Part shown: positions 1 to 6,269 of the stretch, piece after piece
Layout: each line of letters starts with the position of its first letter
Position numbering within the stretch: the stretch's first letter is position 1
NCBI GenBank assembly: GCA_027592105.1
Contig: JAQCLA010000071.1
Location: 1 to 10,309, forward strand
Reading direction: 5' to 3'
Length of the DNA stretch: 10,309 nt
DNA from: Pseudomonadota bacterium
GTDB lineage: Bacteria > Pseudomonadota > Alphaproteobacteria > Rhodobacterales > Rhodobacteraceae
Notes under the pieces: model-generated
What the model was told of the DNA's origin: nothing
Database searches by the model: none
What the model saw: only the letters and a program-made list of their open reading frames with translations
Position numbers and translations under genes: made by a program

Positions 1-588
1 GCAGCCGATGACCGCCAATTCCCTGCGATTGAGGTGCTTGACCGGCCCTATGCGCTTGATGATCGTCGCCTTACCGTGGCAGGCGGGACCGCAATCGGTG
101 AGGCGCTCTGCGCTTGGGTCGCAAAAGCCGCATCGCCTACCTTAGCACAAGAGGTCGCGCGCAGGCTGGCCAGCGGCAAGCTTGCATTGCCGCAAAACTC
201 AACTGCCGCGCCAGACGACACCCCCGCGGCCGCGGCCCCCATCGATCCGATCATCGCCGAGATGGAGGCGCGCATGCGCGCCCATCTCGAAACGCCGCTT
301 GCGCTGACCGACTTGGCCGAAAGCCTTGGCATGAGCCGCAAGGCGCTGCGCGGGCGCTGTGAACGGGCTTTAGGGGTCAGACCTTCGGATCATTACCTGA
401 ACTTGCGCCTACGCCATGGGGCGGATTTGCTGCGCCATACCGCGATGCCTGTCTCGGATATTGCACGCGCCAGCGGGTTCGAAACATTGGCGGGCTTTTC
501 GCGCGCCATCAGCAACAAGCTTGGCGTTTCACCCTCGGCTGTGCGCAAAATGGCGCGTGCCGCGCGGATGGTGACCGCTTACGCCTGA
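1..588 (+). CDS. GlxA-family AraC-type transcriptional regulator (3' part)
   Basis: This is the C-terminal 195 residues of a transcriptional regulator; the reading frame is open at the left edge, so the true start lies upstream. Visible residues 27-41 (AGGTAIGEALCAWVA) match the end of the DJ-1/PfpI-like sensor domain of GlxA-type regulators, where an AGGTA-like turn is conserved. An alanine- and proline-rich linker follows. Then comes a C-terminal AraC/XylS DNA-binding domain with two helix-turn-helix units at about residues 100-125 (LADL-type TDLAESLGMSRKALRGRCE) and 149-183 (VSDIARASGFETLAGFSR, then LGVSPSAVRK). Family members sense small amines or other metabolites and usually activate catabolic genes. 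It converges on coxM and shares a terminator with it, so it is not in the cox operon; control of the cox genes is possible but not shown. The family call is firm, the ligand unknown. Confidence 0.88.
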   Translation, partial: AADDRQFPAIEVLDRPYALDDRRLTVAGGTAIGEALCAWVAKAASPTLAQEVARRLASGKLALPQNSTAAPDDTPAAAAPIDPIIAEMEARMRAHLETPLALTDLAESLGMSRKALRGRCERALGVRPSDHYLNLRLRHGADLLRHTAMPVSDIARASGFETLAGFSRAISNKLGVSPSAVRKMARAARMVTAYA

Positions 589-604
589 AGGTTTGGCCCA
601 TGCA

Positions 605-634
605 AAAAGGCGCCGGATCGCCCCGGCGCCTTTT
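605..634. terminator. Bidirectional Rho-independent terminator
   Basis: A perfect 12-base-pair inverted repeat pairs 605-616 with 623-634 around a 6-base loop (617-622). The GC core is GGCGCCGG/CCGGCGCC, flanked by AAAA on one side and TTTT on the other, so both strands give a GC stem followed by a T run. It lies 16 bases after the stop of the plus-strand regulator and 26 bases beyond the stop of minus-strand coxM, where two convergent genes could share one terminator. Confidence 0.9.
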
Positions 635-660
635 GGTTTTCTCGCGGATCGGCGCTCTAT

Positions 661-1452
661 TCAGGCGGCCGCAGCCACGGCGCGCTTGGTCATCACCTTG
701 ACCAAATGCGCGCGGTAATCGGCCGAGCCGTGTAGATCGGCGATCATGTCATTGCCGGGCACGGCCAAGGCATCAAGCGCCGTGGCCGCGAAATCGGCTG
801 AAAGCGCTGCCTCCGCCTCGGCCCAGCGGAACACCCCATCCGAGGCCGCACCGGTGACCGCGACGCGCACGCCACCCGCATATTTCGCCACATAGACCCC
901 CACCAAGGCAAAGCGCGAGGCGGGCTGGACGAATTTTTGGTAATTGGCCTTTTGCGGCACGGGAAAGCGCACCTCAGTGATGATCTCACCCTCGTCCAGC
1001 GCGGTGGTGAACATGCCAAGGAAATAATCATCCGCCGCGATGTCGCGGGCATTGGTCTTGATCACCGCCCCCGAGCCCAAGGCCGCCGCCGGGTAACAGG
1101 CGGACGGGTCGTTATTGGCCAAGGAGCCACCGATTGTGCCGCGATTGCGCACAGCCGGATCGCCGATATGGCTCGCAAGTGCGGCCAAGGCAGGGTAATG
1201 CGCCGCCGCTTCACGCGCGACAGTGGCATGGGTGGTCGCCCCCCCGATGCAGACCTCGCCCCTGTCGTTGACACAGACCCCGATCATCTCGGGGATGGTG
1301 TTGAGGCTGACCAGCGTGGTCGGTGCCGCAAGCCGCTGTTTCATCGTCGGCAACAGTGTCTGCCCACCGCCCAGCGCTTGGGCGTCCTCGGACGACAATG
1401 CCTTGACGGCATCGGCAATCGTCTTGGCCTTGGCGAATTCGAAATTATACAT
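661..1452 (-). CDS. coxM: Form II CO dehydrogenase-type medium subunit (FAD-binding)
   Basis: This is the 263-residue flavoprotein subunit of a molybdenum hydroxylase. In this family it takes electrons from the 2Fe-2S clusters of CoxS and passes them to the membrane quinone pool or another acceptor. The PCMH-type FAD domain shows both signature loops: ALGGGQTLLP at residues 26-35 and TIGGSLANNDP at 106-116, with the GNRxRxRGT-like approach VRNRGT just before it. The C-terminal CO_deh_flav_C part follows from about residue 170. It is slightly shorter than the Oligotropha carboxidovorans CoxM (about 288 residues) but lacks no visible motif. ATG at 1452 is supported by a GGGAGGAA ribosome site a few bases upstream. 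It is the last gene of coxSLM; an 84-base gap with hairpins separates it from coxL, and a terminator follows it. Confidence 0.93.
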   Translation of the reverse strand: MYNFEFAKAKTIADAVKALSSEDAQALGGGQTLLPTMKQRLAAPTTLVSLNTIPEMIGVCVNDRGEVCIGGATTHATVAREAAAHYPALAALASHIGDPAVRNRGTIGGSLANNDPSACYPAAALGSGAVIKTNARDIAADDYFLGMFTTALDEGEIITEVRFPVPQKANYQKFVQPASRFALVGVYVAKYAGGVRVAVTGAASDGVFRWAEAEAALSADFAATALDALAVPGNDMIADLHGSADYRAHLVKVMTKRAVAAAA

Positions 1453-1463
1453 CCATTCCTCCC

Positions 1464-1480
1464 GAAGGGTCTTTCCCTTC
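1464..1480 (-). promoter_or_regulatory. Hairpin next to the coxM ribosome binding site
   Basis: On the minus strand GAAGGG (1480-1475), a 5-base loop and CCCTTC (1469-1464) form a perfect 6-bp stem that ends where the coxM GGGAGGAA Shine-Dalgarno begins. A competing small fold, CCC-TTC-GGG (1469-1461), would cover the first Gs of that site. The pairing is directly visible; a role in translation or mRNA stability is only inferred. Confidence 0.35.
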
Positions 1481-1524
1481 TTCGTTTCATAAATATCCCG
1501 GGTGGTGCGGGGGGCTGGCCCCCC
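1476..1524 (-). repeat. Rhodobacteraceae-type intergenic hairpin element, copy 1
   Basis: Read on the minus strand, a G6/C6 hairpin (1524-1519 pairing with 1514-1509, 4-base loop) is followed by a 27-base motif at 1502-1476 that starts CCCGGGATATTT and ends CGAAGAAGG. The motif is 26/27 identical to the one at 7313-7287. It lies 12 bases after the coxL stop and before coxM. I recognise this hairpin-plus-motif layout as common after genes in Rhodobacteraceae; terminator, RNA-processing or stability functions are all possible. Because it lies inside coxSLM, it may lower expression of coxM relative to coxL. Confidence 0.75.
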
Positions 1525-1536
1525 GGCCCTGCCCGA

Positions 1537-3915
1537 TCACACTTGCATGGCGGCCCAGACGCGCGCGGGCGTCAGCGGCATGTCGATATGGCTGACTTGG
1601 GTCATCCCCCCACGGTGCAGTGCATCGATCACGGCGTTGACCACCGCCGGTGGCGAGCCGATGGCCCCCGCCTCGCCGCAGCCCTTCACTCCAAGCGGGT
1701 TATGACTGCACGGCGTGACGCAGGAATGATCGACCTGGTAGAAGGGCAGATCATCGGCGCGCGGCATGGCGTAATCCATGTAAGACGCGGTCAAAAGCTG
1801 GCCGTTTTCATCATAGGCCGTATGTTCGACCAAGGCCTGACCGATGCCTTGGGCAACACCGCCATGCACCTGCCCCTCGACGACCATCGGGTTCATCACA
1901 TTGCCGAAATCATCGGCGCAGGTGAAGGAACAGATCGTCACCTTGCCGGTGTCGGGGTCGATCTCGACCTCGCAGAGATAGGCACCCGCAGGATAGGTCC
2001 AATTGTTAGGATCGTAAAACGCCGTCTCCTCCAGCCCCGGCTCGAGGGTCTCGAGCGGGTAGTTATGCGGCACGTAAGCCGAGAATGCGATCTCGCCGAA
2101 GGATTTCGCCTTGTCGGTGCCTGCCACCGAGAAGCTGCCGTTTTCAAAGGTGATGTCACCCTCGGCCGCTTCCAGCATATGGGCCGCGATCTTCTTGCCC
2201 TTGGCAATGATCTTGTCGAGGGCGCGGTCCATCGCCGAGCCACAGACCGCCAGCGAGCGCGACCCGTAAGAGCCCATCCCGAAGGGGATCTTGGAGGTGT
2301 CGCCATGCACGATCTCGACCGCCGCTTCGGCAATGCCCAGCTTGTCGGCCACGACTTGGGCAAAGACCGTCTCATGGCCCTGACCATGGCTATGGGCGCC
2401 GGTCATCACTTGGATCGTGCCGGTGGCACCGACGCGCACGGTGGCGGCGTCATAAAGGCCCACGCGGCTGCCCAACTGGCCCACCAGATGCGAGGGCGCG
2501 ATGCCGCAGGCCTCGATCCAAGTGGACAGGCCCACGCCGCGCAGCTTGCCTTCCGCCCGGCTTTTAGCAGCGCGCGCCTCGAACCCCGCCAGATCGGCCA
2601 TGTCCAGCGCCTTGTCGAGCGTAGCCTGGTAATTGCCGACATCATAGACCAGCCCTACGGGAGTGGTGTAGGGGAACTGGTCCGGCGTCAAAAGGTTCTT
2701 GCGCCGCACCGCGACCGGATCAAGCTTCAGCTCACGCGCCATCTTGTCGATGGCCCGCTCAAGGCTATAAGTCGCCTCGGGCCGACCTGCGCCGCGGTAG
2801 GCATCGACAGGTGCGGTATTGGTAAAGACCGCCTTCAGGTTCACATAGACATGCGGCACCTTGTAGGGGCCCGCCATCAGCGTGCCATGCAGGAATGTGG
2901 GCGTCACGGTCGAGAAGTTCGACAGGTAAGCGCCGACATTGGCCAGCGTATTGGTGCGGATGGCCAGGATCTCACCATCCAGCGTCGCGCCAACCTCGAT
3001 CGTGGTGACATGGTCGCGCCCATGGGCATCGGTCAGGAAGCTTTCCGACCGCTCCGCCGTCCAGCGCACTGGGCGGCCAAGCTTCTTGGCGGCGGCCAAA
3101 ACCAACGCCTCTTCGCCGTAGTGATAGATCTTCGAGCCGAAACCGCCGCCCACGTCGGGGGCCACGACCGTCAGCTTGTGCTCGGGGATGCCAAGAACAA
3201 AGGCACAGACCAGAAGCTTGGTCAGATGCGGGTTCTGGCTGGTGGTGGTCAGCTTGTAATCGCCCGTTCCGGGATTGAATTCCCCGATCGAGGCGCGCGG
3301 CTCCATCGCATTGGGGACCAGCCGGTTATTGACCAACTCCAGCGTGGTGACATGGGGGGCCGCCTTCATCGCGGCATCGACCGCATCGCGGTTATCCTCG
3401 ATCCATCCCCAGTCAAAGCACAAATTGTCGGGGATCTCGTCATGCACGCGATTGTCGGCATTGGCGACCGCACCCGCCATACCGACGATGGCGGGCAATT
3501 CTTCGATCTCGGTGCCTGCGGCAACCGCTTCGGCGGCATCGCGTGCCTGCTCATAAGTTTCGGCCACGACAGCAGCATAAGCATCGCCCACATGGCGCAC
3601 CTTGCCATGGGCCAGCACGGGGCGCTTGGGTTCGCGCATGGGCGAGCCGTCGCGCGAATGGATCAGCCAGCCTGCCGGATTGCCACCCACATCGGCGAAA
3701 TCCGCCCCGGTAAAAATCGCCAAAACACCGGGCATGGCCTGCGCGGCGGATGTGTCAATCGACACAATGCGCCCATGCGCCACGTTTGCGCGCACCATCA
3801 CCGCGTGAACCTGACCCTGCATTGCCAGATTGTCGGTATAGGCCCCGCGTCCTGTCAAGAAGCGTATATCCTCGCGCCGCTTCGATCTTGCGCCGATACC
3901 AGTATCTTTGGGCAT
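1537..3915 (-). CDS. coxL: Form II CO dehydrogenase-type large subunit (molybdopterin-binding)
   Basis: This 792-residue protein is the catalytic subunit of a xanthine-oxidase-family molybdenum hydroxylase, holding the molybdopterin cytosine dinucleotide cofactor. The N-terminal hammerhead domain (about residues 15-150, RREDIRFLTGRGAYTD near the start) is followed by the MoCo-binding domains. Visible cofactor motifs are GGGFGSK (256-262), AYRGAGR (372-378), HSHGQGHET (508-516) and GCGEAG (745-750), whose Glu748 matches the catalytic glutamate. AYRGAGR is the form II signature. Form I enzymes have AYxCSFR, with the cysteine that holds copper; here that position is Gly375. Genuine CO oxidation by form II enzymes is doubtful in several roseobacters, so another oxidised substrate is possible. 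ATG at 3915 follows a GGGAGGA ribosome site. It lies between coxS and coxM. Confidence 0.95.
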   Translation of the reverse strand: MPKDTGIGARSKRREDIRFLTGRGAYTDNLAMQGQVHAVMVRANVAHGRIVSIDTSAAQAMPGVLAIFTGADFADVGGNPAGWLIHSRDGSPMREPKRPVLAHGKVRHVGDAYAAVVAETYEQARDAAEAVAAGTEIEELPAIVGMAGAVANADNRVHDEIPDNLCFDWGWIEDNRDAVDAAMKAAPHVTTLELVNNRLVPNAMEPRASIGEFNPGTGDYKLTTTSQNPHLTKLLVCAFVLGIPEHKLTVVAPDVGGGFGSKIYHYGEEALVLAAAKKLGRPVRWTAERSESFLTDAHGRDHVTTIEVGATLDGEILAIRTNTLANVGAYLSNFSTVTPTFLHGTLMAGPYKVPHVYVNLKAVFTNTAPVDAYRGAGRPEATYSLERAIDKMARELKLDPVAVRRKNLLTPDQFPYTTPVGLVYDVGNYQATLDKALDMADLAGFEARAAKSRAEGKLRGVGLSTWIEACGIAPSHLVGQLGSRVGLYDAATVRVGATGTIQVMTGAHSHGQGHETVFAQVVADKLGIAEAAVEIVHGDTSKIPFGMGSYGSRSLAVCGSAMDRALDKIIAKGKKIAAHMLEAAEGDITFENGSFSVAGTDKAKSFGEIAFSAYVPHNYPLETLEPGLEETAFYDPNNWTYPAGAYLCEVEIDPDTGKVTICSFTCADDFGNVMNPMVVEGQVHGGVAQGIGQALVEHTAYDENGQLLTASYMDYAMPRADDLPFYQVDHSCVTPCSHNPLGVKGCGEAGAIGSPPAVVNAVIDALHRGGMTQVSHIDMPLTPARVWAAMQV

Positions 3916-3944
3916 TGTCGTCCTCCCTTGGATATGTCGCCCCG

Positions 3945-3962
3945 GCCCATCTCCCGATGGGC
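3945..3962 (-). promoter_or_regulatory. Inverted repeat in the coxL leader
   Basis: GCCCATC (3945-3951) and GATGGGC (3956-3962) form a perfect 7-bp stem around a 4-base loop. It lies 30 bases upstream of the coxL start on the minus strand, before the GGGAGGA ribosome site, which it does not cover. It may stabilise the 5' end of a processed coxL transcript; this role is inferred. Confidence 0.45.
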
Positions 3963-3972
3963 ATGCGGGGTC

Positions 3973-3989
3973 GGGGCCGCAGCGGCCCC
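3973..3989 (-). promoter_or_regulatory. GC-rich inverted repeat between coxS and coxL
   Basis: GGGGCCGC (3973-3980) and GCGGCCCC (3982-3989) are perfect 8-base arms around one base; as RNA this would fold as about 6 bp with a 5-base loop. No T run follows on the minus strand, so it is not a classic terminator. With the stem at 3945-3962 it makes a tandem hairpin pair within the 131-base coxS-coxL gap, fitting mRNA processing or partial attenuation. Confidence 0.45.
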
Positions 3990-4046
3990 ATCAAACGTCC
4001 GAAATCACGGATTACGCGGCCCGCCTCCCCGCGGGCAGCGCAGCAG

Positions 4047-4532
4047 TCATTCCGCCGCGATGGCAGAGACATCCTGACCGCTGGCGGCCATGATCGCTTT
4101 CACGATGTTATGATACCCCGTACAGCGGCAGATATTGCCTTCCAGATAGGCACGGATCTCGACCTCAGAGGGCTTGGGGTTTTCCTTCAACAGCGCAGAG
4201 GCGGTCATCACCATGCCCGGCGTGCAAAAGCCGCACTGCAGCCCGTGATGGTCTTGAAACGCCTGCTGGATCACCGAAAGCGAGCCATCGGCATTGGCCA
4301 TGCCCTCGATCGTGCGCACTTCGGCCCCGTCAAGATCGGCGGCAAGTGCTGTGCAGCTTTTGATCGCGTTGCCATTCACATGCACAATGCATGCTCCGCA
4401 TTGGCTGGTGTCGCAACCGATATGCGTACCCGTCAGGCGTAGATCCTCGCGTAAAAAATCGGCCAGAAGCGTGCGCCCTTCCACTTGGCCGGAAACGGTC
4501 TTGCCGTTTACCGTCATCGTCACCTGGGTCAT
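4047..4532 (-). CDS. coxS: CO dehydrogenase-type small subunit (two 2Fe-2S clusters)
   Basis: This 161-residue protein is the iron-sulfur subunit that carries electrons from the molybdenum site of CoxL to the FAD of CoxM. The N-terminal plant-ferredoxin-like domain shows Cys40, Cys45, Cys48 and Cys60 (CDTSQCGAC, then KSC). The C-terminal helical 2Fe-2S domain shows Cys100, Cys103, Cys135 and Cys137 (CGFC and CRC, spaced as C-x2-C-x31-C-x-C). All eight ligands are present, and the length is normal for the family. ATG at 4532 is preferred over an in-frame TTG at 4535, because GGAGG (4542-4538) lies 5 bases from the ATG but only 2 from the TTG. It is the first gene of coxSLM and diverges from the GNAT gene. 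Confidence 0.95.
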   Translation of the reverse strand: MTQVTMTVNGKTVSGQVEGRTLLADFLREDLRLTGTHIGCDTSQCGACIVHVNGNAIKSCTALAADLDGAEVRTIEGMANADGSLSVIQQAFQDHHGLQCGFCTPGMVMTASALLKENPKPSEVEIRAYLEGNICRCTGYHNIVKAIMAASGQDVSAIAAE

Positions 4533-4543
4533 CAATTCCTCCC
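4530..4543 (-). promoter_or_regulatory. Ribosome binding site that fixes the coxS start
   Basis: GGGAGGAA (4543-4536, minus strand) precedes overlapping candidates TTG (4535-4533) and ATG (4532-4530). Spacing from GGAGG is 2 bases to TTG and 5 to ATG, so ATG is the likely start. coxM and coxL have very similar GGGAGGA sites. Confidence 0.75.
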
Positions 4544-4632
4544 TTCGTTATGCGCCCATCCAAGCACGGAACCGCGCATATGCAAACGGGAAATTTGGGC
4601 GACATCGCGCATCCCCCCTTGGGTTGCGATAC

Positions 4633-4661
4633 TTGCCCGCCAAAAGCCTTGCCGCTATGGC
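4633..4661 (+). promoter_or_regulatory. Candidate sigma-70-like promoter for the GNAT gene
   Basis: TTGCCC (4633-4638), a 17-base spacer and TATGGC (4656-4661) make a weak sigma-70-like pair 31 bases upstream of the GNAT start. It lies in the 160-base divergent region between coxS and the GNAT gene (4533-4692). I see no convincing promoter on the minus strand for coxS in this region and no clear operator repeat. Confidence 0.25.
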
Positions 4662-4692
4662 CGTTCCGATACCAAGACACAAAGGGCAAACC

Positions 4693-5253
4693 ATGACCGC
4701 CACGCCGCCGGCACTGCATTTCCGCGAAGATTTCGCCGGTGAACAGGCGCGCATCATCGCGCTTTTCGGCGATGTTTTCACCGCTGCCGAAGGCCCGGAT
4801 GAGGGGGCGGCCATCGCGGCCCTTGTCGCCGCAATGGCTGCATGCGGCCCCACGGCCGGGCTGCGCCCTTTCACCGCCTGGCAAGGCGAAAGGCTCATGG
4901 GCGCTGTCATCTTCTCACCCCTGCGCGATGCGCAAGCGGCCCATCGGATCATGCTGCTCTCGCCCATGGCGGTGGCCACAGACCAGCAAGGCCGTGGAAT
5001 CGGCCAAGCGCTGATCGGACATGCGCTTGCGCGCTTGGCCACAGATGGCATCCAGATCGCAGTGACCTATGGTGATCCGGCCTTTTATGGGCGCACGGGC
5101 TTTGCCCCCGTCGGCACCGACATGCTGCCCGCCCCGCATCCGCTTTCCCAGCCGATCGGCTGGATCGCCCAAAGCTTGACGGTCGCGGCCCTGCCCCAGA
5201 TCCAAGGCCCGCTGGCTTGCGTGGCTCCGCTGGATGATCCCGCCTTTTGGTGA
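4693..5253 (+). CDS. GNAT family N-acetyltransferase
   Basis: This 186-residue protein is predicted to move an acetyl group from acetyl-CoA to an amine. GNAT motif A, the pyrophosphate-binding loop, is QQGRGIGQALI at residues 98-108, after the beta-4 strand (RIMLLSPMAVATD). The C-terminal YGDPAFYGRTGFAPVG (126-141) is typical of the YhbS-like (COG3153) branch. The substrate cannot be told. ATG at 4693 is chosen because the homologous fold begins soon after it and an AAGGG site lies 6 bases upstream; the frame is open further upstream, but that stretch overlaps the coxS promoter and coding region. It lies alone on the plus strand between the two minus-strand cox blocks, and its stop is 5 bases from the convergent MoeA-like gene. 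A role in cox maturation is not supported. Confidence 0.88.
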   Translation: MTATPPALHFREDFAGEQARIIALFGDVFTAAEGPDEGAAIAALVAAMAACGPTAGLRPFTAWQGERLMGAVIFSPLRDAQAAHRIMLLSPMAVATDQQGRGIGQALIGHALARLATDGIQIAVTYGDPAFYGRTGFAPVGTDMLPAPHPLSQPIGWIAQSLTVAALPQIQGPLACVAPLDDPAFW

Positions 5254-5258
5254 ATGAC

Positions 5259-6269
5259 CTAGGCCTCTGGCCTGCGCGCGCGCGGTTGCGGCCGGGTCGG
5301 GATCTCCTTGAGAAGCCCGCCCACACCCATCGCGGCGATATCCGCCCCCGTCACCGCAACACCGCAGGCCAGCCGCTCCAACACCCAATCCGCCCCGTTG
5401 AGCGCCGGACTGCGCGCACATCCCGGCAGGCCGATCACCGGGCGCGCCCCTAAGCGACCCAGCACCAACAGATTGCCCGGATCGACCGGCATGCCAAAGC
5501 GGATCACCTCGCCGCCTGCCGCCACCAACCCCATCGGCATCACATCCGCGATATCCGAGGTGGCAGAACCCGTCAGCACCAAGATCATCCTTGCATCACT
5601 TGCCGCAATCGCCTGTGCGATGGCGTCGGCCGCATGGGGCACAACGTGTGTCTGCCCCTCGTCCAAGCCCAGCCGCGCCACCCGTGCCCAGACCGCGCGC
5701 ACCCCTTTGTCATCGTCACCGCCCGCCGCGGCCCGGATCTGCGTGACGATCAAATCGACGCGGCCCACCCGTGGCGGCATGCGCCGCAGCGCCCCCGCCC
5801 CCGCCGCGCAAGCCTGCGCCAGCGCATCACCCGGCACGGCATAGGCGATGATCTTGACCGTCCCCACCATCATACCCGCCGCGACCCGCTGATAGGGGGC
5901 AAGCGTGGCAAAGGTGATCATCGGATCGATGGCGTTGAGCCGCCCGATGGCGGCATGATCCAGCGCCAAGATCCCCGGCCCCGTGGCGCGGATATTCACC
6001 CGCCCGGTAAAGGCTTGCTCACAGGTCAAACCCTGCCCATCGGGATCAGGCACAAGCGCCGCAGCAAGGCGCCGCGCCGCCGCATCCTCCAGCACATCGC
6101 CCGCCCCCGGCCGCGCCACGATCACCTCTGCCAGACCTGCCTGCGCCAGCCGCGCCAGATCGGCCGCGTCCAACACCCGCCCCTTGCGCAGCTTGCCACC
6201 GGGCAAGGCGATCGCATGGGCCAGGATCGCCCCCTGCGCTTGCGCCAAAGCGACCGGCCCGAACCTCAT
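5259..6269 (-). CDS. Stand-alone MoeA-like molybdopterin-binding protein
   Basis: This 336-residue protein resembles the molybdopterin-binding half of the bifunctional MoeA-like/MobA-like proteins found beside molybdenum hydroxylase genes. The MoCF_biosynth-like domain covers about residues 170-300, with LTGSATSDIADVMP (232-245), GMPVDPGNLLVLG (259-271) and GLPGCARSPALNGADW (280-295), the last matching the GLPGNPxS-type loop of MoeA. The N-terminal part (1-165) holds the lead-in MRFGPVALAQAQGAILAHAI, typical of this group. It probably binds molybdopterin or its adenylated form for metal insertion or handover. The C-terminal nucleotidyltransferase domain of the fused relatives is absent. Its ATG overlaps the xdhC stop in an ATGA, so the two are probably translationally coupled. 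It converges on the GNAT gene with a 5-base gap. Confidence 0.85.
   Translation of the reverse strand: MRFGPVALAQAQGAILAHAIALPGGKLRKGRVLDAADLARLAQAGLAEVIVARPGAGDVLEDAAARRLAAALVPDPDGQGLTCEQAFTGRVNIRATGPGILALDHAAIGRLNAIDPMITFATLAPYQRVAAGMMVGTVKIIAYAVPGDALAQACAAGAGALRRMPPRVGRVDLIVTQIRAAAGGDDDKGVRAVWARVARLGLDEGQTHVVPHAADAIAQAIAASDARMILVLTGSATSDIADVMPMGLVAAGGEVIRFGMPVDPGNLLVLGRLGARPVIGLPGCARSPALNGADWVLERLACGVAVTGADIAAMGVGGLLKEIPTRPQPRARRPEA

Noticed and set aside
1453..1536. The repeated element considered as an insertion sequence remnant or CRISPR-like repeat.
   Set aside because: There are only two copies, far apart, with no transposase, target duplication or spacer pattern; hairpin plus motif after stop codons fits a Rhodobacteraceae intergenic element better.
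937..4077. A very long open frame on the plus strand (about 1046 codons) opposite coxM and coxL.
   Set aside because: It lies antisense to two well-recognised genes, and its product is rich in His, Arg, Gly and Asp with no recognisable domain. Long antisense frames are expected opposite GC-rich genes with strong third-position bias.
4576..4583. GCATATGC palindrome upstream of coxS, considered as an operator.
   Set aside because: A single 8-base palindrome with no second copy or flanking symmetry is not enough evidence for a regulator site.
4294..4692. Upstream extension of the GNAT frame to 4294.
   Set aside because: It would overlap coxS antisense and the whole divergent control region, and the GNAT fold is complete from 4693.
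5261..5273. AGGCC-TCT-GGCCT inverted repeat at the GNAT/MoeA-like convergent junction, considered as a terminator.
   Set aside because: The stem is only 5 bp, has no T run, and lies inside the end of the MoeA-like coding region.
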